Shown: piece by piece, positions 33,318-43,578 of the stretch | Numbering within the stretch: the first letter of the stretch is position 1 | Layout: each line of letters begins with the position of its first letter | Translations under genes and position numbers: made by a program | Assembly (NCBI GenBank): GCA_027493875.1 | Contig: JAOSJX010000023.1 | Span: 496,001 to 560,000 of the forward strand | Reading direction: 5' to 3' | Source: Deltaproteobacteria bacterium | Lineage (GTDB): Bacteria > Lernaellota > Lernaellaia > JACKCT01 | DNA: 64,000 nt | The notes under the pieces: generated by a model | What the model saw: the letters and a program-made list of their open reading frames with translations, nothing else | The model's database searches: none | What the model was told of the DNA's origin: nothing

Positions 33318-34872
33318 TCAAAATTCGAGGAGCACCGAAACCGTCGTGACGTTCTTTTCCCATTCGTACTCGTCAATCGAGTTGTTGACCGCGTAACGAA
33401 AATTTCCGTTCGCCGCGACATGCGGATTGAAGCGGTATATCAGCCCGAGATCGCCGGTAAACCGCCGGTCCGCGCGGTCCGCCGGATGATGCGGAAATTC
33501 CAAAAATGCGCGGTAAAACCGGCGTTTCCGTACAGGCTCGCGACCAACTGCGTCAACGCCCCGGCGAACAGCGAAACGCCTTGATAGTCGTAGAGATCGC
33601 TCTCCGCCTCGTTCTGCTCATAGCCGACTTCCACCGCCGCCTGCGTTTCGATCGCGGCGATATGGAGCAATTGCGCGAGCGCCGGGTTCAGGTAGGTCGC
33701 ATCGCGCCCCGGAAAATCGGGAAAGGTCTTCCACCGCGCGGTAAGTTGCGCCCGCGTCGCGGTGATCGAGGACTCGACCAACGTGACCTGCGGGGCGAGT
33801 TCGTGCGTCTGCTGGTAGCGCGAATGGCCGAGCAGCGCGTCGCTGTATTCATAGCTCATCCCCGTGCGCAGGCCCGTCGCGCCGAGGTTGTACCGGCCCA
33901 GCAGATCAAGCGACAAGGCGTTGCGCGTCAGGTCGAAATCGCGCAGGACGCTGTCCTGCGAGGCCGTGTGAATGCTCTGATAGAAATGGTACCCGGCTCC
34001 AATATGCCCGGCGGACGACCGGTACGGATACAGCATTCCATCGAACGCGCCGAAGCCGTAAAAACCGTCGTGACCGCTGACGACGTCCTCCTCCGGTTCA
34101 TACAGGACATTCGAGTCGTACGCGCCGCCCAAGGCGAGATCGACCGCGTACCACTTGGCCTTGCGTTGCTCCTCTTTCGTCCGTCTCAGCAGCTCGTTGG
34201 CCGCGCGCAACAGGCGCGTATCCTCGCCGGTTTCGACGACGCTCTCCAGCTCCGTTCGCGCGTCGTTATACTCGCCGAGACGAAAATAGGTCGCCCCGAG
34301 ATAGAAGCGGCTGTCGGGATAGGTTTCGGGAAGCTTTTCGACGGCCACCTCGAGCGCCGCCCGCGCCCTTTCGAACTCGCCCAAGCGGAACAGGCACGCC
34401 CCCTTGAAAATACGGAATCGTCTCGATGGCCGAGCCCTCGTTTTCCGCCCGGTCGAATTCGATCAGCGCTTCGCGGTAGCGGCTTTCGAGATAAAACGTG
34501 TAGGCGAGATAAAAGTGCGCGTCGGCGTCGCCGTCGTTGGCCGCGATCAGCGAGCGCAGCGACTGCTCCGCCCGGTCGAATCGCTGAAGCAGAATCGCCG
34601 AACGGGCATGGTACAGCAGAACGTCGCGGTCGTAGGGCGCCGCGGCGCGGGCTTTTTTCAAAGTACGAAAACGCCCGCTCCATATCGCCGATTTCAAACG
34701 CGTTGATGCCGCGCGTGTAATAGAGATCGCGGTCGGCATTGACGTTCTGGGCGTGGAGCGCACCGGCGGTGAGAAGGACGGCGAGGAGCGCCACGGCGCT
34801 CAAAAGCTCAGGACGGCGCGTCGCGGGCGCAAGCCGCCGCCGTTTCAAAAACTGGAGCCCGCCTCGGTGCAA
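33318..34872 (-). CDS. TPR-domain outer membrane beta-barrel protein
   Basis: About 518 residues. Signal peptide (LLSAVALLAVLLTAGALHA), then about 190 residues of TPR repeats (LYYTRGINAFEIGDMERAF, HFYLAYTFYLESRYREALI, SRFYLGATYFRLGEYNDAR), then a predicted beta-barrel with alternating strands (LALGGAYDSNVLYEP, LRTGMSYEYSDALLGHSRYQ, FTGDLGLIYRFNPHVAA). It ends in Phe (VLLEF), the typical last residue for BAM insertion. Similar TPR-barrel proteins serve in polysaccharide export (PgaA/AlgK-like); no such genes are adjacent. Breaks at the T run 34653-34658, C run 34399-34403 and A run 33502-33506. Confidence 0.75.
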
Positions 34873-34906
34873 CGCCCGCCCTTTCGGAGGGGGTGATCAT
34901 ACGAAC

Positions 34907-34932
34907 CGCGCTCCCCGCGACCGAGGAGCGCG
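34907..34932 (-). terminator. GC-rich hairpin between trxA and the TPR-barrel gene
   Basis: An eight-base stem (CGCGCTCC with GGAGCGCG) and ten-base loop, 20 bases after the trxA stop. No U tract follows on the minus strand, so it is a poor intrinsic terminator; it may be a processing or attenuation structure. Confidence 0.35.
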
Positions 34933-34951
34933 ATCCGGAAAACGCCGTTCT

Positions 34952-35275
34952 CTAGAGCTGCGCTTGAACGAACTGTTCGAGCCGGTTCTTCGGCGCGGCG
35001 CCGACGAGTTGGTCGGCGACCTGACCGTTCTTGAAAATGATCAGTGTCGGAATGCCGCGGACATGGTAGTTCGTCGCGGTCAGTTGGTTCTCATCCACGT
35101 TGACCTTGCCGACTTTCAGCTTGCCCGTGTACTGCGTCGCGAGTTCCTCGACGATCGGACCGACCATGCGGCACGGCCCACACCAGGGCGCCCAAAAATC
35201 CACCAGGACGGGAACGTCGGACTTGAGCACCTCATTTTCAAAGTTGCCGTCCGTCAAGGTCATGAGATCGGACAT
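34952..35275 (-). CDS. trxA: Thioredoxin
   Basis: 107 residues, intact. Redox active site [11 protein letters not shown] with the WCGPC motif, followed by the cis-Pro loop [13 protein letters not shown]. It reduces protein disulfides in the cytoplasm. The start is ATG 35275 ([16 protein letters not shown]), with GGGAGG six bases upstream; a longer frame upstream has no support. A promoter lies at 35388-35416. Confidence 0.95.
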   Translation of the reverse strand: MSDLMTLTDGNFENEVLKSDVPVLVDFWAPWCGPCRMVGPIVEELATQYTGKLKVGKVNVDENQLTATNYHVRGIPTLIIFKNGQVADQLVGAAPKNRLEQFVQAQL

Positions 35276-35387
35276 GGAAACCTCCCAAAGGTTTTCGGAA
35301 TCGATCGTGGCCGCGGGAGGCCGCTTGCGTAAGAAACCCAATATTTAAGGGCTTTTCGCTCACGAACCGGCCGCGCCGACGCGAATC

Positions 35388-35416
35388 AATGTAAGTCGTC
35401 CACCGGGGGTCGTCAA
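35388..35416 (-). promoter_or_regulatory. Promoter of trxA
   Basis: Minus strand: TTGACG (35416-35411), 17-base spacer, TACATT (35393-35388). It gives a leader of about 105 bases before the trxA ATG. Confidence 0.5.
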
Positions 35417-35428
35417 GGCGGAGGACAA

Positions 35429-35456
35429 GGATGAAGGATGAGGGATGAAGGATGAA
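35429..35456 (+). repeat. Four tandem 7-base GGATGAA-type units
   Basis: GGATGAA GGATGAG GGATGAA GGATGAA, just outside the left end of the insertion element. Such arrays are found scattered in some environmental genomes. No function is visible. Confidence 0.75.
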
Positions 35457-35472
35457 AAGTGAGCAGGAGCAA

Positions 35473-35517
35473 TCAGGACATGGGTAACGGATCTGGGTCA
35501 GGACATGGGTAACACTT
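35473..35517 (+). repeat. Left terminal repeat pair of the IS481-type element
   Basis: TCAGGACATGGGTAACGG (35473-35490) followed by TCAGGACATGGGTAACACTT (35498-35517), 25 bases start to start. Confidence 0.85.
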
Positions 35518-35605
35518 TTCGGCTTGGGATCACGCGTTGGGGGCGGAGGGAGGCGGAGCCTCCCGAGGCCCCCAACGCGTTGCGCGTTAGCCGACGGGCG
35601 GCAGG

Positions 35606-36790
35606 TTACCCGTCGCATCGCAGGTCCTCGTTTGTCGCGGGGTGGAACGACTCGGTGCTCAGGTCGACCCGTCCCAAACAAAGCCGCGCGAAGTAAAGCG
35701 CGTACTCCCGTCCGCCCCGCGGCTTCAGGCCGACGTTCCAACCGCGCAGCGCCGTGCTGATGGCGATCGCCATGCCGTGGAGCTTGATTTGTCCGGCGGC
35801 GTTGACACGGCGGTCGAGGAGATCGTCGGGGTAATCGAGTTGATCCGGCGTCCCCTCGTAACGCCGCGAGGACGGGCTGTAGATCTCCGCCGGGCACCGC
35901 ATGCCCAGCGCCTCGTGAGGCCGTTCGTCATTAAAGGTATGGCGCCATGTCTCCAACGCCGCTTGGTGGCGGGCCAGATCGCCGTTGATGCGTCGTTCGA
36001 GGTCCCGGGCCAAGTCGCCGTGCATCCGCTCGTGCGCGCCGTTCTGATAGGGGCAGCCGGGGTCGATGCGGTCCAGGTCGATCCCCAGGGCCAGCCACCA
36101 CGCTGACAGGCGGCTCAACCCCAAGGGAGCGGTCGTCGCGGCGAAAGGACGCCCGTTGTCGCTGCGGATCGTGCCGGGTAATCCGTAGCGCTCGAACAGA
36201 CCTTCGCAGGCCTGCTGCACCGTCTCGGTGCGGGCGTCGGGGAGAATCGCCGAAGCCAGCACATACCGGCTGTAGGCGTCGCGGACGGTGAACGGTTCGC
36301 ACCGCTCGTGGGTGGGCGTGTACCACCAGCCCTTGAAATCCACCGTCCAGACGTCGTTGGGGGCTTGGGCGTCGACCCGGCTTTGAAGCCGGCCCGTGTC
36401 GCGGGACCGGCGCGAACGGCGCTTCTCGACTAGACCCGCTTTGTCCAGAACGCGCTTCACGGAACTCTCCGACGGAAGAGGTTGAGCGCGGTGGCGGCGC
36501 GCGTAGAGTTCCCGGATTTTCCGCGGCCCCCAGGTCCGGTGCGCCTGTTTCAGCCGGACGATCTCGCAGACGACCTGTTCCGGCAGCGCCGCGGGGCTCG
36601 CGGCGGGACGACGCGACTGATCGTGAAGACCGGAGGACCCCTCTTGGAAAAAACGCTGTTTCCACTTATAGCCGGTCTTGGGGCTGACACCGTATTCGGC
36701 GCAAAGCGTTCGAAACGGCGTGGGCTCGGTCAGACTGCGCAACACGAATTCCAGGCGAAGACTCATGGCATCACGCTCCTTCCAGGGCAT
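35606..36790 (-). CDS. IS481 family transposase
   Basis: 394 residues, intact. N-terminal helix-turn-helix: FRTLCAEYGVSPKTGYKWKQRF, then GLHDQSRRP, the IS481 pattern. Integrase core with the DDE residues in VWTVDFKGWW (Asp), GTIRSDNGRPF (Asp) and NGAHERMHGDL (Glu), then WRHTFNDERPHEALGM. The start MPWKERDAMSLRLEF is typical of the family (MPWKE). It catalyses cut or copy transposition of this element. Confidence 0.95.
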   Translation of the reverse strand: MPWKERDAMSLRLEFVLRSLTEPTPFRTLCAEYGVSPKTGYKWKQRFFQEGSSGLHDQSRRPAASPAALPEQVVCEIVRLKQAHRTWGPRKIRELYARRHRAQPLPSESSVKRVLDKAGLVEKRRSRRSRDTGRLQSRVDAQAPNDVWTVDFKGWWYTPTHERCEPFTVRDAYSRYVLASAILPDARTETVQQACEGLFERYGLPGTIRSDNGRPFAATTAPLGLSRLSAWWLALGIDLDRIDPGCPYQNGAHERMHGDLARDLERRINGDLARHQAALETWRHTFNDERPHEALGMRCPAEIYSPSSRRYEGTPDQLDYPDDLLDRRVNAAGQIKLHGMAIAISTALRGWNVGLKPRGGREYALYFARLCLGRVDLSTESFHPATNEDLRCDG

Positions 36791-36828
36791 CGGCGGACCT
36801 CCTCCAAGCGGAAGTCCAACCGATTAAA

Positions 36829-36871
36829 CCGTTACCTAGGTCCTGAACCAGAAGTGTTACCCATGTCCTGA
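36829..36871 (-). repeat. Right terminal repeat pair of the IS481-type element
   Basis: On the minus strand TCAGGACATGGGTAACACTT (36871-36852) then TCAGGACCTAGGTAACGG (36846-36829), again 25 bases apart, but with the two variants in reversed order compared with the left end. Confidence 0.85.
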
Positions 36872-36920
36872 ACCTGGACCAGCAAACACGGAGAAAGCGG
36901 AGTTTTTTTCGGCGGGGAAT

Positions 36921-38226
36921 TTACGCGCGATCCGCCGCCAGGACGCTCTTTAAACCCGAGCCCCAGAGTTCGTTTAAACGCACCGGATATTCCTTGCCGG
37001 ATTCGTAGTCGCCGCGCATGCGGACGGGCAGGTAGTTGCGCGTGAGACCGTCGAAAGTGCCGTCCGCGTTTTGCGTGAGGGCGAGAGCTTGACGGGTATC
37101 GCCGACGAAGCGTTTTTTGAACTCGGTGAACTTCGCGGCGCCCAAACGCCGCAGCTCCGCGCTTCGCCGCCTCGCCACGTCGCCGGGGACTTGACCGCCC
37201 AAGGTCGCGGCGTGCGTTCCGGGCCGCGCGGAATACGGAAAGACGTGCAGGTGATGGATCGGGCTTCGCTCCACGAAACGCATCGTCTCGGCGAACGACG
37301 CCTCGTCCTCGCCGGGAAAACCGGCGATGATATCCGAGCCGATAAGCGTATCCGGCATGAGTTCGACAAGGCGGCCGGCGCGCTCGAAATACTGTTCCGG
37401 GTTGTACGGACGGCGCATCGAACGCAGCACCCGTTCCTCGCCGCTCTGAAGCGGCACGTGAAAATGGTGGCAAACGCGGTCGGACTCCGCGAGCGCGACC
37501 GCGAGGTCTTCGCGCAGCTCCATCGGCTCGATCGACGAAATCCGCAGGCGCGGCAGGTCCGTATCCGCCAGGATCGCGCGGACAAGGCTTTCCAGACTCT
37601 CTTTCGGGCGCAGGTCGCGGCCGTAGGAACCAAGGTGGACGCCCGTGATGACGATTTCGTTGTATCCCGCGGCCACCAGCGACTGCGCATCTTCGACGAT
37701 GCCGGCGACGGTGCGGCTGCGTCCACCGCCTCGAACCGACGGGATCACGCAGTAGGCGCACACCATATTGCAGCCGTCCTGCACCTTGAGAAAGGCGCGC
37801 ACCCGCGAAGAGACGTCCAATGCGCCCGCGCCGAAGAAGGTTTCGCGGTCCTTCGTCGTCACCGGCTCCGGCCGGCCGGATAGCCGGGCGAGAATTTTTT
37901 CGGCGAGAACGCCTTTGTCCTCATTACCCGCGACGAGGTCGGCGCGATCCTGCCCCGACCGGCCTTCCGGTGAGGAGACAGCCTGTCAGCACGACCAGCG
38001 TTCCGTCGTTCGAGGTCCGCGCGCGGGAGACCAGCTTGCGCGAATCGCGGTCGGCACCGCTTGTGACCGTGCAAGCGTTGACGAGGCAGACGTCGGCGCG
38101 CTCGCCCTCGCCCGCTTCAATAAAGCCCAGGCCGCGCAGATCGTGTTCGAGCGCCGCGCCGTCCACCTGGTTGACCTTGCAACCCATGTGGTAGGCGCGA
38201 AAGCGAAACGGCATGGGCGCGCTCAT
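36921..38226 (-). CDS. mtaB: tRNA (t6A37) methylthiotransferase MtaB
   Basis: About 435 residues. Radical-SAM enzyme that converts t6A37 to ms2t6A37 in tRNA. N-terminal UPF0004 domain with HMGCKVNQVD, NACTVTSGADR and LTGCL cysteines (first iron-sulfur cluster); the radical-SAM CNMVCAYCVIPSVRG (CxxxCxxC); ITGVHLGSYG; and the TRAM-like end. One break near 37965-37975; the corrected frame continues SPEGRSGQDRADLVAGNEDKG. The start ATGA-overlaps the mnmA stop, so both tRNA modification genes are co-translated. Confidence 0.92.
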
Positions 38227-39304
38227 CCCGCCCTCTCCATCGCCACGGCGCCGTCGATGAAGCCGCCGCCGAGAATCATGTCGTCCTGATAAAAAACCGC
38301 CGCCTGCCCGGGCGTCACCGCGCGGACGGGCTCATCGAAAACGAACGCCGCGCAGCCGTCCGTCGCCGTGGCCGTCGCTCCAACTCCCGCATGCCCGTGA
38401 CGCACGCGCACCGATCCGCGCACGGCGCCCTCCGGCGTGTCGCCGATCCAATGAAAGCGGCCGCAGTGGAGTCCCGTGGCGAAGGTTTCGTCGGCCTTGC
38501 CCACTACGACGCGCCGCGTACCCGGCTCGATCGAGAGCACGTAATGCGGTTCGTCGCCGAGGCGGCCCAGTCCCTTGCGCTGCCCGACGGTGAACTTGTG
38601 GTAACCGTCGTGGCGCGCCAACACGCGGCCCGACCGGTCCACGATTTCCCCGGAAAGATCGCCGGACGCAAATTCTTCGACGATCTGCGTGCAACGGCCG
38701 CTCGGCACGAAGCAGATTTCCTGGCTGTCCGGCTTTTCGGCCGTCTTGAGGCTAATCTCGCGGGCGATTCCGCGCACGCCGTCCTTGAGCAGATCGCCGA
38801 CCGGAAAAAGCAGACGCGCGAGCTGGTCCGCGCGAAGATTGAAGAGAAAATAGCTCTGGTCCCGGTCGGCGTCGGCGCCCTGGTGAAGGCGGCCGTCCAC
38901 GATCCGCGCGTAATGGCCGGTGGCCACCAGATCGCATCCGACCTCGTCCGCGCGGCGGAACATCCAGTCGAACTTGATCCGGTCGTTGCACGACGTGCAC
39001 GGGACGGGCGTCCGGCCGCGAAGGTACTCCTCGGCGAAGGGCTTGATGACCTCTTCGCGGAAGCGGTCCTCGACGTCGAAGGTGTAGTGCGCGATGCCGA
39101 GGGCGTCCGCCACGCGGCGGGCGTCATGGATATCGTCCGGCCCGCAGCAGGTGCCGCAGCGCGAGACGCCGGAATAGTCGAAAACGCGCAGTGTCGCGCC
39201 GATGACCTCGTGCCCCGCGCGCACCATCAGCGCCGCCGCGACGGACGAGTCCACCCGCCGCTCATCGCCACCAGAACGCGCTTTTTTCCTGTCCGGCCGG
39301 TCAT
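38223..39304 (-). CDS. mnmA: tRNA-specific 2-thiouridylase MnmA
   Basis: About 360 residues. Inserts sulfur at U34 of tRNA for Lys, Glu and Gln. PP-loop VAMSGGVDSSVAAALM (restored by correcting the C run 39254-39256), the catalytic Cys pair in VPCTSCNDRIKFDW and DSQEICFVPSG, and GQRKGLGRLGDEPHYVL. The SGG part and the rest are in two frames in the raw sequence. Start ATG 39304 with GGAG upstream. An extra CGTCCGPDD Cys-rich insert follows the PP-loop, seen in some MnmA variants that may bind an iron-sulfur cluster. Confidence 0.93.
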
Positions 39305-39418
39305 CGTGTCTCCGGGAGCCGTATCGCGCCCCAAACGCCGCCGTTCATAGACGGAACGCCTCGATGGGTCAAGGAGAAAATGCGTCGTTGGGAGGCTCGC
39401 CACCGCTTCCGGGGCGCG

Positions 39419-39448
39419 TTGACAGTTCGCGCGCCGAAGAGGCATAAA
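39419..39448 (+). promoter_or_regulatory. Promoter upstream of the carotenoid-type membrane protein
   Basis: TTGACA (39419-39424, perfect -35), 18-base spacer, CATAAA (39443-39448), about 34 bases before the ATG at 39482. It lies in the 177-base divergent gap with mnmA. Confidence 0.5.
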
Positions 39449-39481
39449 CAAGCGCGCACCGGCGCCCTTGGGGAAGATTTT

Positions 39482-40518
39482 ATGACCGTCCACACGGGAT
39501 TCAAATCGCTATTTTGCCGGCGGGAAATTGCGTCCGAGGTGTGGACGAACCTGCCGATCTGGTTCCTTTTCGTCGAGGCGATCGGCATTTTGCATTTCAT
39601 GGTCGCCAACATGCCCGCGGCGGACTACGAAAAAGCCGGACACGCCCTGTCGTCCTACGCATGGACGACGGTCTTTCCGCTGGCTTGGGTGGTCGTGTTT
39701 TACGCCATTCGCGCCCGCGATTCAAAACGGCTGTCGGGCCTGGGCACCAAAAAGTACCTTGTTCCCGCCGCGATCGCCATCGTCCCGTTCGCGATCTACT
39801 GGTGGTATCGGATTTTCCCGTTTTTCCGCTTCGAGCTCGCGCCGAAACCGCTGGTCGGCGCTTTTCGAAGCGCTTCAACTCCTCTGGATCGCGCTGTTCA
39901 TCGCGCATTCGGCCTGGTCGGGCACGCATAAGCTGCTGACGTTTTCGGCGTCGCCTGGATTTACGGAACGATTCTCGAAAACGGCGGCATCGTCATGGGC
40001 TACTTTTTCGAGCCCGGGTACAACGTGTATCTCGGCCGGCTGCCCGCGCCCGTCGCGACGATGATGGGTTGGTGCATGGCCTTTACGGCTGCATCTGGAT
40101 CGCCGATTTTTTCCGGCGCGAGTTCCCGGTATTCGCGGCGACGCCGATGCGCTCCGCGCTGTTGACGACCGCCGTCGCCCTGTCGCTCGACCTTCAGCTC
40201 GATCCGCTCGCCAGCCTGTCCGGCCTTTTCTGGCGATGGAACGACGCGCTGCCGGAATGGTTTCTTTCCGTGCCGCTGGTCAATTACGTCGCCTGGTTTT
40301 CCGCGTTTACGCCCTTCGGTTATGCGTATTGGGCGCTGCACGACCGCCTCGATCTTTCGGAGTCGATGCGCCTGGGAAAACTGCTGACGCGGATTCCGAA
40401 CGTCGTTGTCACCGCCGGAATTCTCTTTTTCGGCCTGATGTTCGTCTTCGAATGCGGATTCGGCGGCCCGACGTACCGCATTCTCGGCGACTTTTTCACG
40501 AAAATCCTTCCTTACTGA
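39482..40518 (+). CDS. Carotenoid biosynthesis protein-like (DUF422/CruF type) membrane protein
   Basis: About 345 residues, with about eight membrane segments. The middle and end fit the DUF422 family: FGVAWIYGTILENGG, EPGYNVYLGRLPAPVATMMGW, the ALSLDLQLDPLA stretch, then FLSVPLVNYVAWFSAF. CruF members hydrate carotenoid psi-ends. Three breaks (near 39860, 39930 and 40065) make residues approximate. No other carotenoid gene is in the window, so the function rests on family resemblance only. Confidence 0.62.
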
Positions 40519-40528
40519 CGGACGAAAG

Positions 40529-41245
40529 ATGCCCGACGACTCGCAGACGAATCTTGCCGCTTTGGCGGAAAAGCTCGGCGTCACGTTCGGCGACCCGGCG
40601 ATTCTGCAGGAAGCGCTCACGCACAGTTCCTTCGTTCACGAGCGCGGGCTGGCGCCGGGCGCGGATTACGAGCGTTTGGAATTTTTTAGGCGACGCGGTG
40701 CTTGACCTCGCGGTGTCGCACCTTCTGATGTTTGCGCGGCGCGAGGAACCGGTCGGCGATCTGACCAAACTGCGGGCCTCCATCGTCAACCGGAAGACGC
40801 TGGCGCAGCTCGCGCGGCGGCTCGGCCTGTCGGAGCACATCCGCCTGTCGCGCGGCGAAATCCGCACGGCGGGCCGCGAGAAAAGCAGCATCCTCGCGGA
40901 CGTGTTCGAGGCGATTATCGGCGCTATTTATCTCGACCGCGGCTACGACGAGGCGTTCGCGTTCGTGAGCCGCCAATACGAGGACGTGGTCGGCGGCGCG
41001 ATGCGCGATTTCATGATGCTCGACTACAAAACGCACCTTCAGGAAGTCACGCAGTCACGCTTCGGGCGGACGCCGCTCTACCGAGTGATCGAAGAGAGCG
41101 GCCCCGATCACGACAAGCATTTCGTGATGGAGTGGCCCTGGGTGACGAGACGTACGGCCGCGGCGAAGGACGGACAAAGAAAGAGGCGGAGCAGCGCGCG
41201 GCGCGCGAGGCGACGAAACGCCTGGAAGCCGAGGGCGGGAAATGA
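40529..41245 (+). CDS. rnc: Ribonuclease III
   Basis: About 238 residues. Cuts double-stranded RNA in rRNA and mRNA processing. Signature ERLEFLGDAVLDLAVS (restored at the T run 40682-40687), then ILADVFEAIIGAIYLDRGY with catalytic Glu and Asp, and a double-stranded RNA-binding domain (YKTHLQEVTQSRFGRTPLY, GRTKKEAEQRAAREA). A second break lies near 41132. The stop overlaps the era start (ATGA), the classic rnc-era pair. Confidence 0.93.
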
Positions 41246-42151
41246 CGGAAGAGACGCCTCTTTTCCGCTCCGGATACGTCGCGGTGACGGGGCTGCCGAA
41301 TGCCGGCAAGTCGACGTTCGTCAACCGGGTCGTCGGCGAGGATCTCGCGATCGTGACGCCGAAGCCGCAGACGACGCGGCGCAATCTGTTGGGCATTCGT
41401 ACAACGGATACGGAGCAAATGATCTTCGTCGACACGCCGGGCGTGTGCGACGAAATCAACGAACTCAACCGCTACCTCAACCGCCAGATCGCCGCCGCCA
41501 TCGCCGGACGCCGACGTGATTCTCATGATGGCGGACGCAAGCCGGCCGTTTGGCGACGCGGAACGGCTTGTGGCCGAACGCCTCGGCGCGCTCGGCAAGA
41601 CGCTCGTCCTGGCGCTCAACAAAGTGGACGCGATATCGAACAAGACGGATATCCTGCCGCGCATCCAAGCGCTCAAGGCCGCGGCGGCGTTTGAAGAGGT
41701 TTTCCCGATCTCCGCGACGGGCGGCGACGGGATGGGCGAACTCGTCGACGCGTTGGCACGCCGGCTGCCGGAGGGTCCGCCTTATTATCCCGAGGATGAA
41801 CTCTCGACGGCGGACTTGCGTTTCATCGCGGCGGAAATGATCCGAGAGCAGATTTATCTTCAAACGCAGAAGGAAATTCCGTACGCGACGACGGTGGTGA
41901 TCGACGAGTTCCGCGAGCCGGACGATCCGAAGGAGATTGTGCGGATCGAGGCGTCGGTGATTGTCGAGCGCGAAGGTCAAAAGGGCATCGTCATCGGCAA
42001 GGGCGCGGCGCGGCTGAAGTCCATCGGATCGAAAGCGCGCGCGTCGATCGAGGCGCTCTTGGACCGGCGCGTCTATCTCGGCCTTCACGTCAAGGTGCGG
42101 CAAAACTGGACGAGCGACGCGAAGATTCTCGAATCGTTGGGATACCGTTAG
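41242..42151 (+). CDS. era: GTPase Era
   Basis: About 303 residues. Binds 16S rRNA and helps 30S assembly. G1 [17 protein letters not shown]3 FVDTPGV, G4 ALNKVD and the KH domain ([32 protein letters not shown], described here in parts). The one-base break at 41506-41507 falls between G3 and G4. It forms an operon with rnc and der. Confidence 0.94.
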
Positions 42152-42153
42152 CC

Positions 42154-43530
42154 ATGGCCGTCGTCGCGATCGTGGGTCGCCCGAATACAGGAAAGAGCAC
42201 CCTCTTCAACCGCATCGCCGGACCGAAGAAGGCGCTGGTGGACGATTTCCCCGGTGTCACGCGCGATCTGCACTATGCGCGCGTGCGTTTTTTGGATCGG
42301 AGTTTTTACGCTCATCGATACCGGCGGGCTCTCGCCGCTGGCGCGGGACGACCTGATCGAGCGCGTGGCCGACCAGGTGAAGTTCGCCCTGAATGAAGCG
42401 GACGCGGTCGTCTTTCTTCTCGATGCGCGCGAGGGGCTGAATCCCGAGGACGCGGAGATCGCCGACCGGCTCCGCCGCGCGCAAAAGCCGGTTTTTTTGC
42501 GGCCAATAAAGCCGAGGGGCCGCAAGCCGAGCAAAGCGCGATGGAACTCTACGCCGTGGGCATGGAAAAGCTCTATCTCGTTTCCGCGAAGGAAAATATC
42601 GGGCTTCGTGAACTTTTTGCGGATATTCTGGCGGAATTACCGGACGACGAACCGGACGAGGACGCGGAAACGTCGAGCGCAACGCGCATCGCGATTGTCG
42701 GCAAGCCGAACGTCGGGAAGAGTTCGCTCGTCAACCGGCTTCTTCGCGCCGACCGCATGATCGTGTCCGACATGCCGGGGACGACGCGCGACGCGATCGA
42801 CATTCCGTTCACGTATCGAAAGCGGCCGTACGTTCTCATCGACACCGCGGGCATCCGCCGCAAAGCGAAGGTCACCGCCAAGCTGGAAAAGTTCAGCGTG
42901 GTCAAGGCGCTCGAAGCGCTCGACCGCTGCCACGTGGCGCTCGTCATGGGCGACGCGGAGGAACTGTTTAGCGATCAAATGCTGCGCGTCACGCGTTACG
43001 CCGAGGAGCGCGGCCGCGCGCTGATCTGGGTCTTCAACAAAATGGATCTCGTCGAAGACCGGCGCGCCTGGCGCGCGGAGCTCAAACGGCAGATCGATTT
43101 TCGTCTTCGGCATATGGACTACGTGCCGATCATGGAAATCTCCGCCAAGACGGGGCGCGGCATCGCCAAGGTCTTCGACACGATCGAACGCGTCGCCGAA
43201 GCGCACAACCGCCGCATCGAGACCGGGCCGCTCAACCGCATCGTCGACGACGCGACGGCGCGCCATACCACGCCGACCGTGCGCGGGCGTCCGTTAAAGA
43301 TCTACTACGCCACGCAGAATTACGTGCGCCCGCCGTCGTTCGTTTTTTTCGCAAGCGCGCCCGAAGGCGTTCATTTCAGCTACCGACGATACCTTGAAGG
43401 CGTGCTGCGCGACGCCGCGGATTTTACCGGCACACCCATCAAACTGATTTTCAAGAAAAGCACGGAAACGAAAGCCAGGCCGCGCCGGCCCGCCAAACGG
43501 CCGGGAAGCGGAAAGTCACGTCCCAAGTAA
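42154..43530 (+). CDS. der: Ribosome assembly GTPase Der (EngA)
   Basis: About 458 residues, with two tandem GTPase domains. First: [24 protein letters not shown]; second: [38 protein letters not shown]; then the KH-like C-terminal domain ([21 protein letters not shown]). Breaks at the T runs 42303-42307 and 42492-42498, the second hitting the G4 of domain 1 (AANKAEG in corrected frame). It acts in 50S assembly. Begins two bases after the era stop. Confidence 0.95.
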
Positions 43531-43578
43531 CGCGCCGGCTCGGTTTTGTGATATATATCGGCTCTTCGGAGGGATGGT

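Larger units (their letters stand above)
35473..36871 (-). mobile_element. IS481-type insertion sequence, about 1.4 kb, intact
   Basis: One transposase gene flanked by inverted repeats. Each end carries two copies of the core TCAGGAC-TGGGTAAC 25 bases apart: 35473-35490 and 35498-35517 on the left, 36829-36846 and 36852-36871 on the right in reverse orientation. A clear target duplication is not visible. It sits between trxA and mtaB, interrupting no recognisable gene, and its transposase has no frame break, suggesting recent activity. Confidence 0.85.

Noticed and set aside
35342..35472. CRISPR-like array in the short repeats near 35429
   Set aside because: Units are 7 bases with no spacers; a simple tandem repeat.
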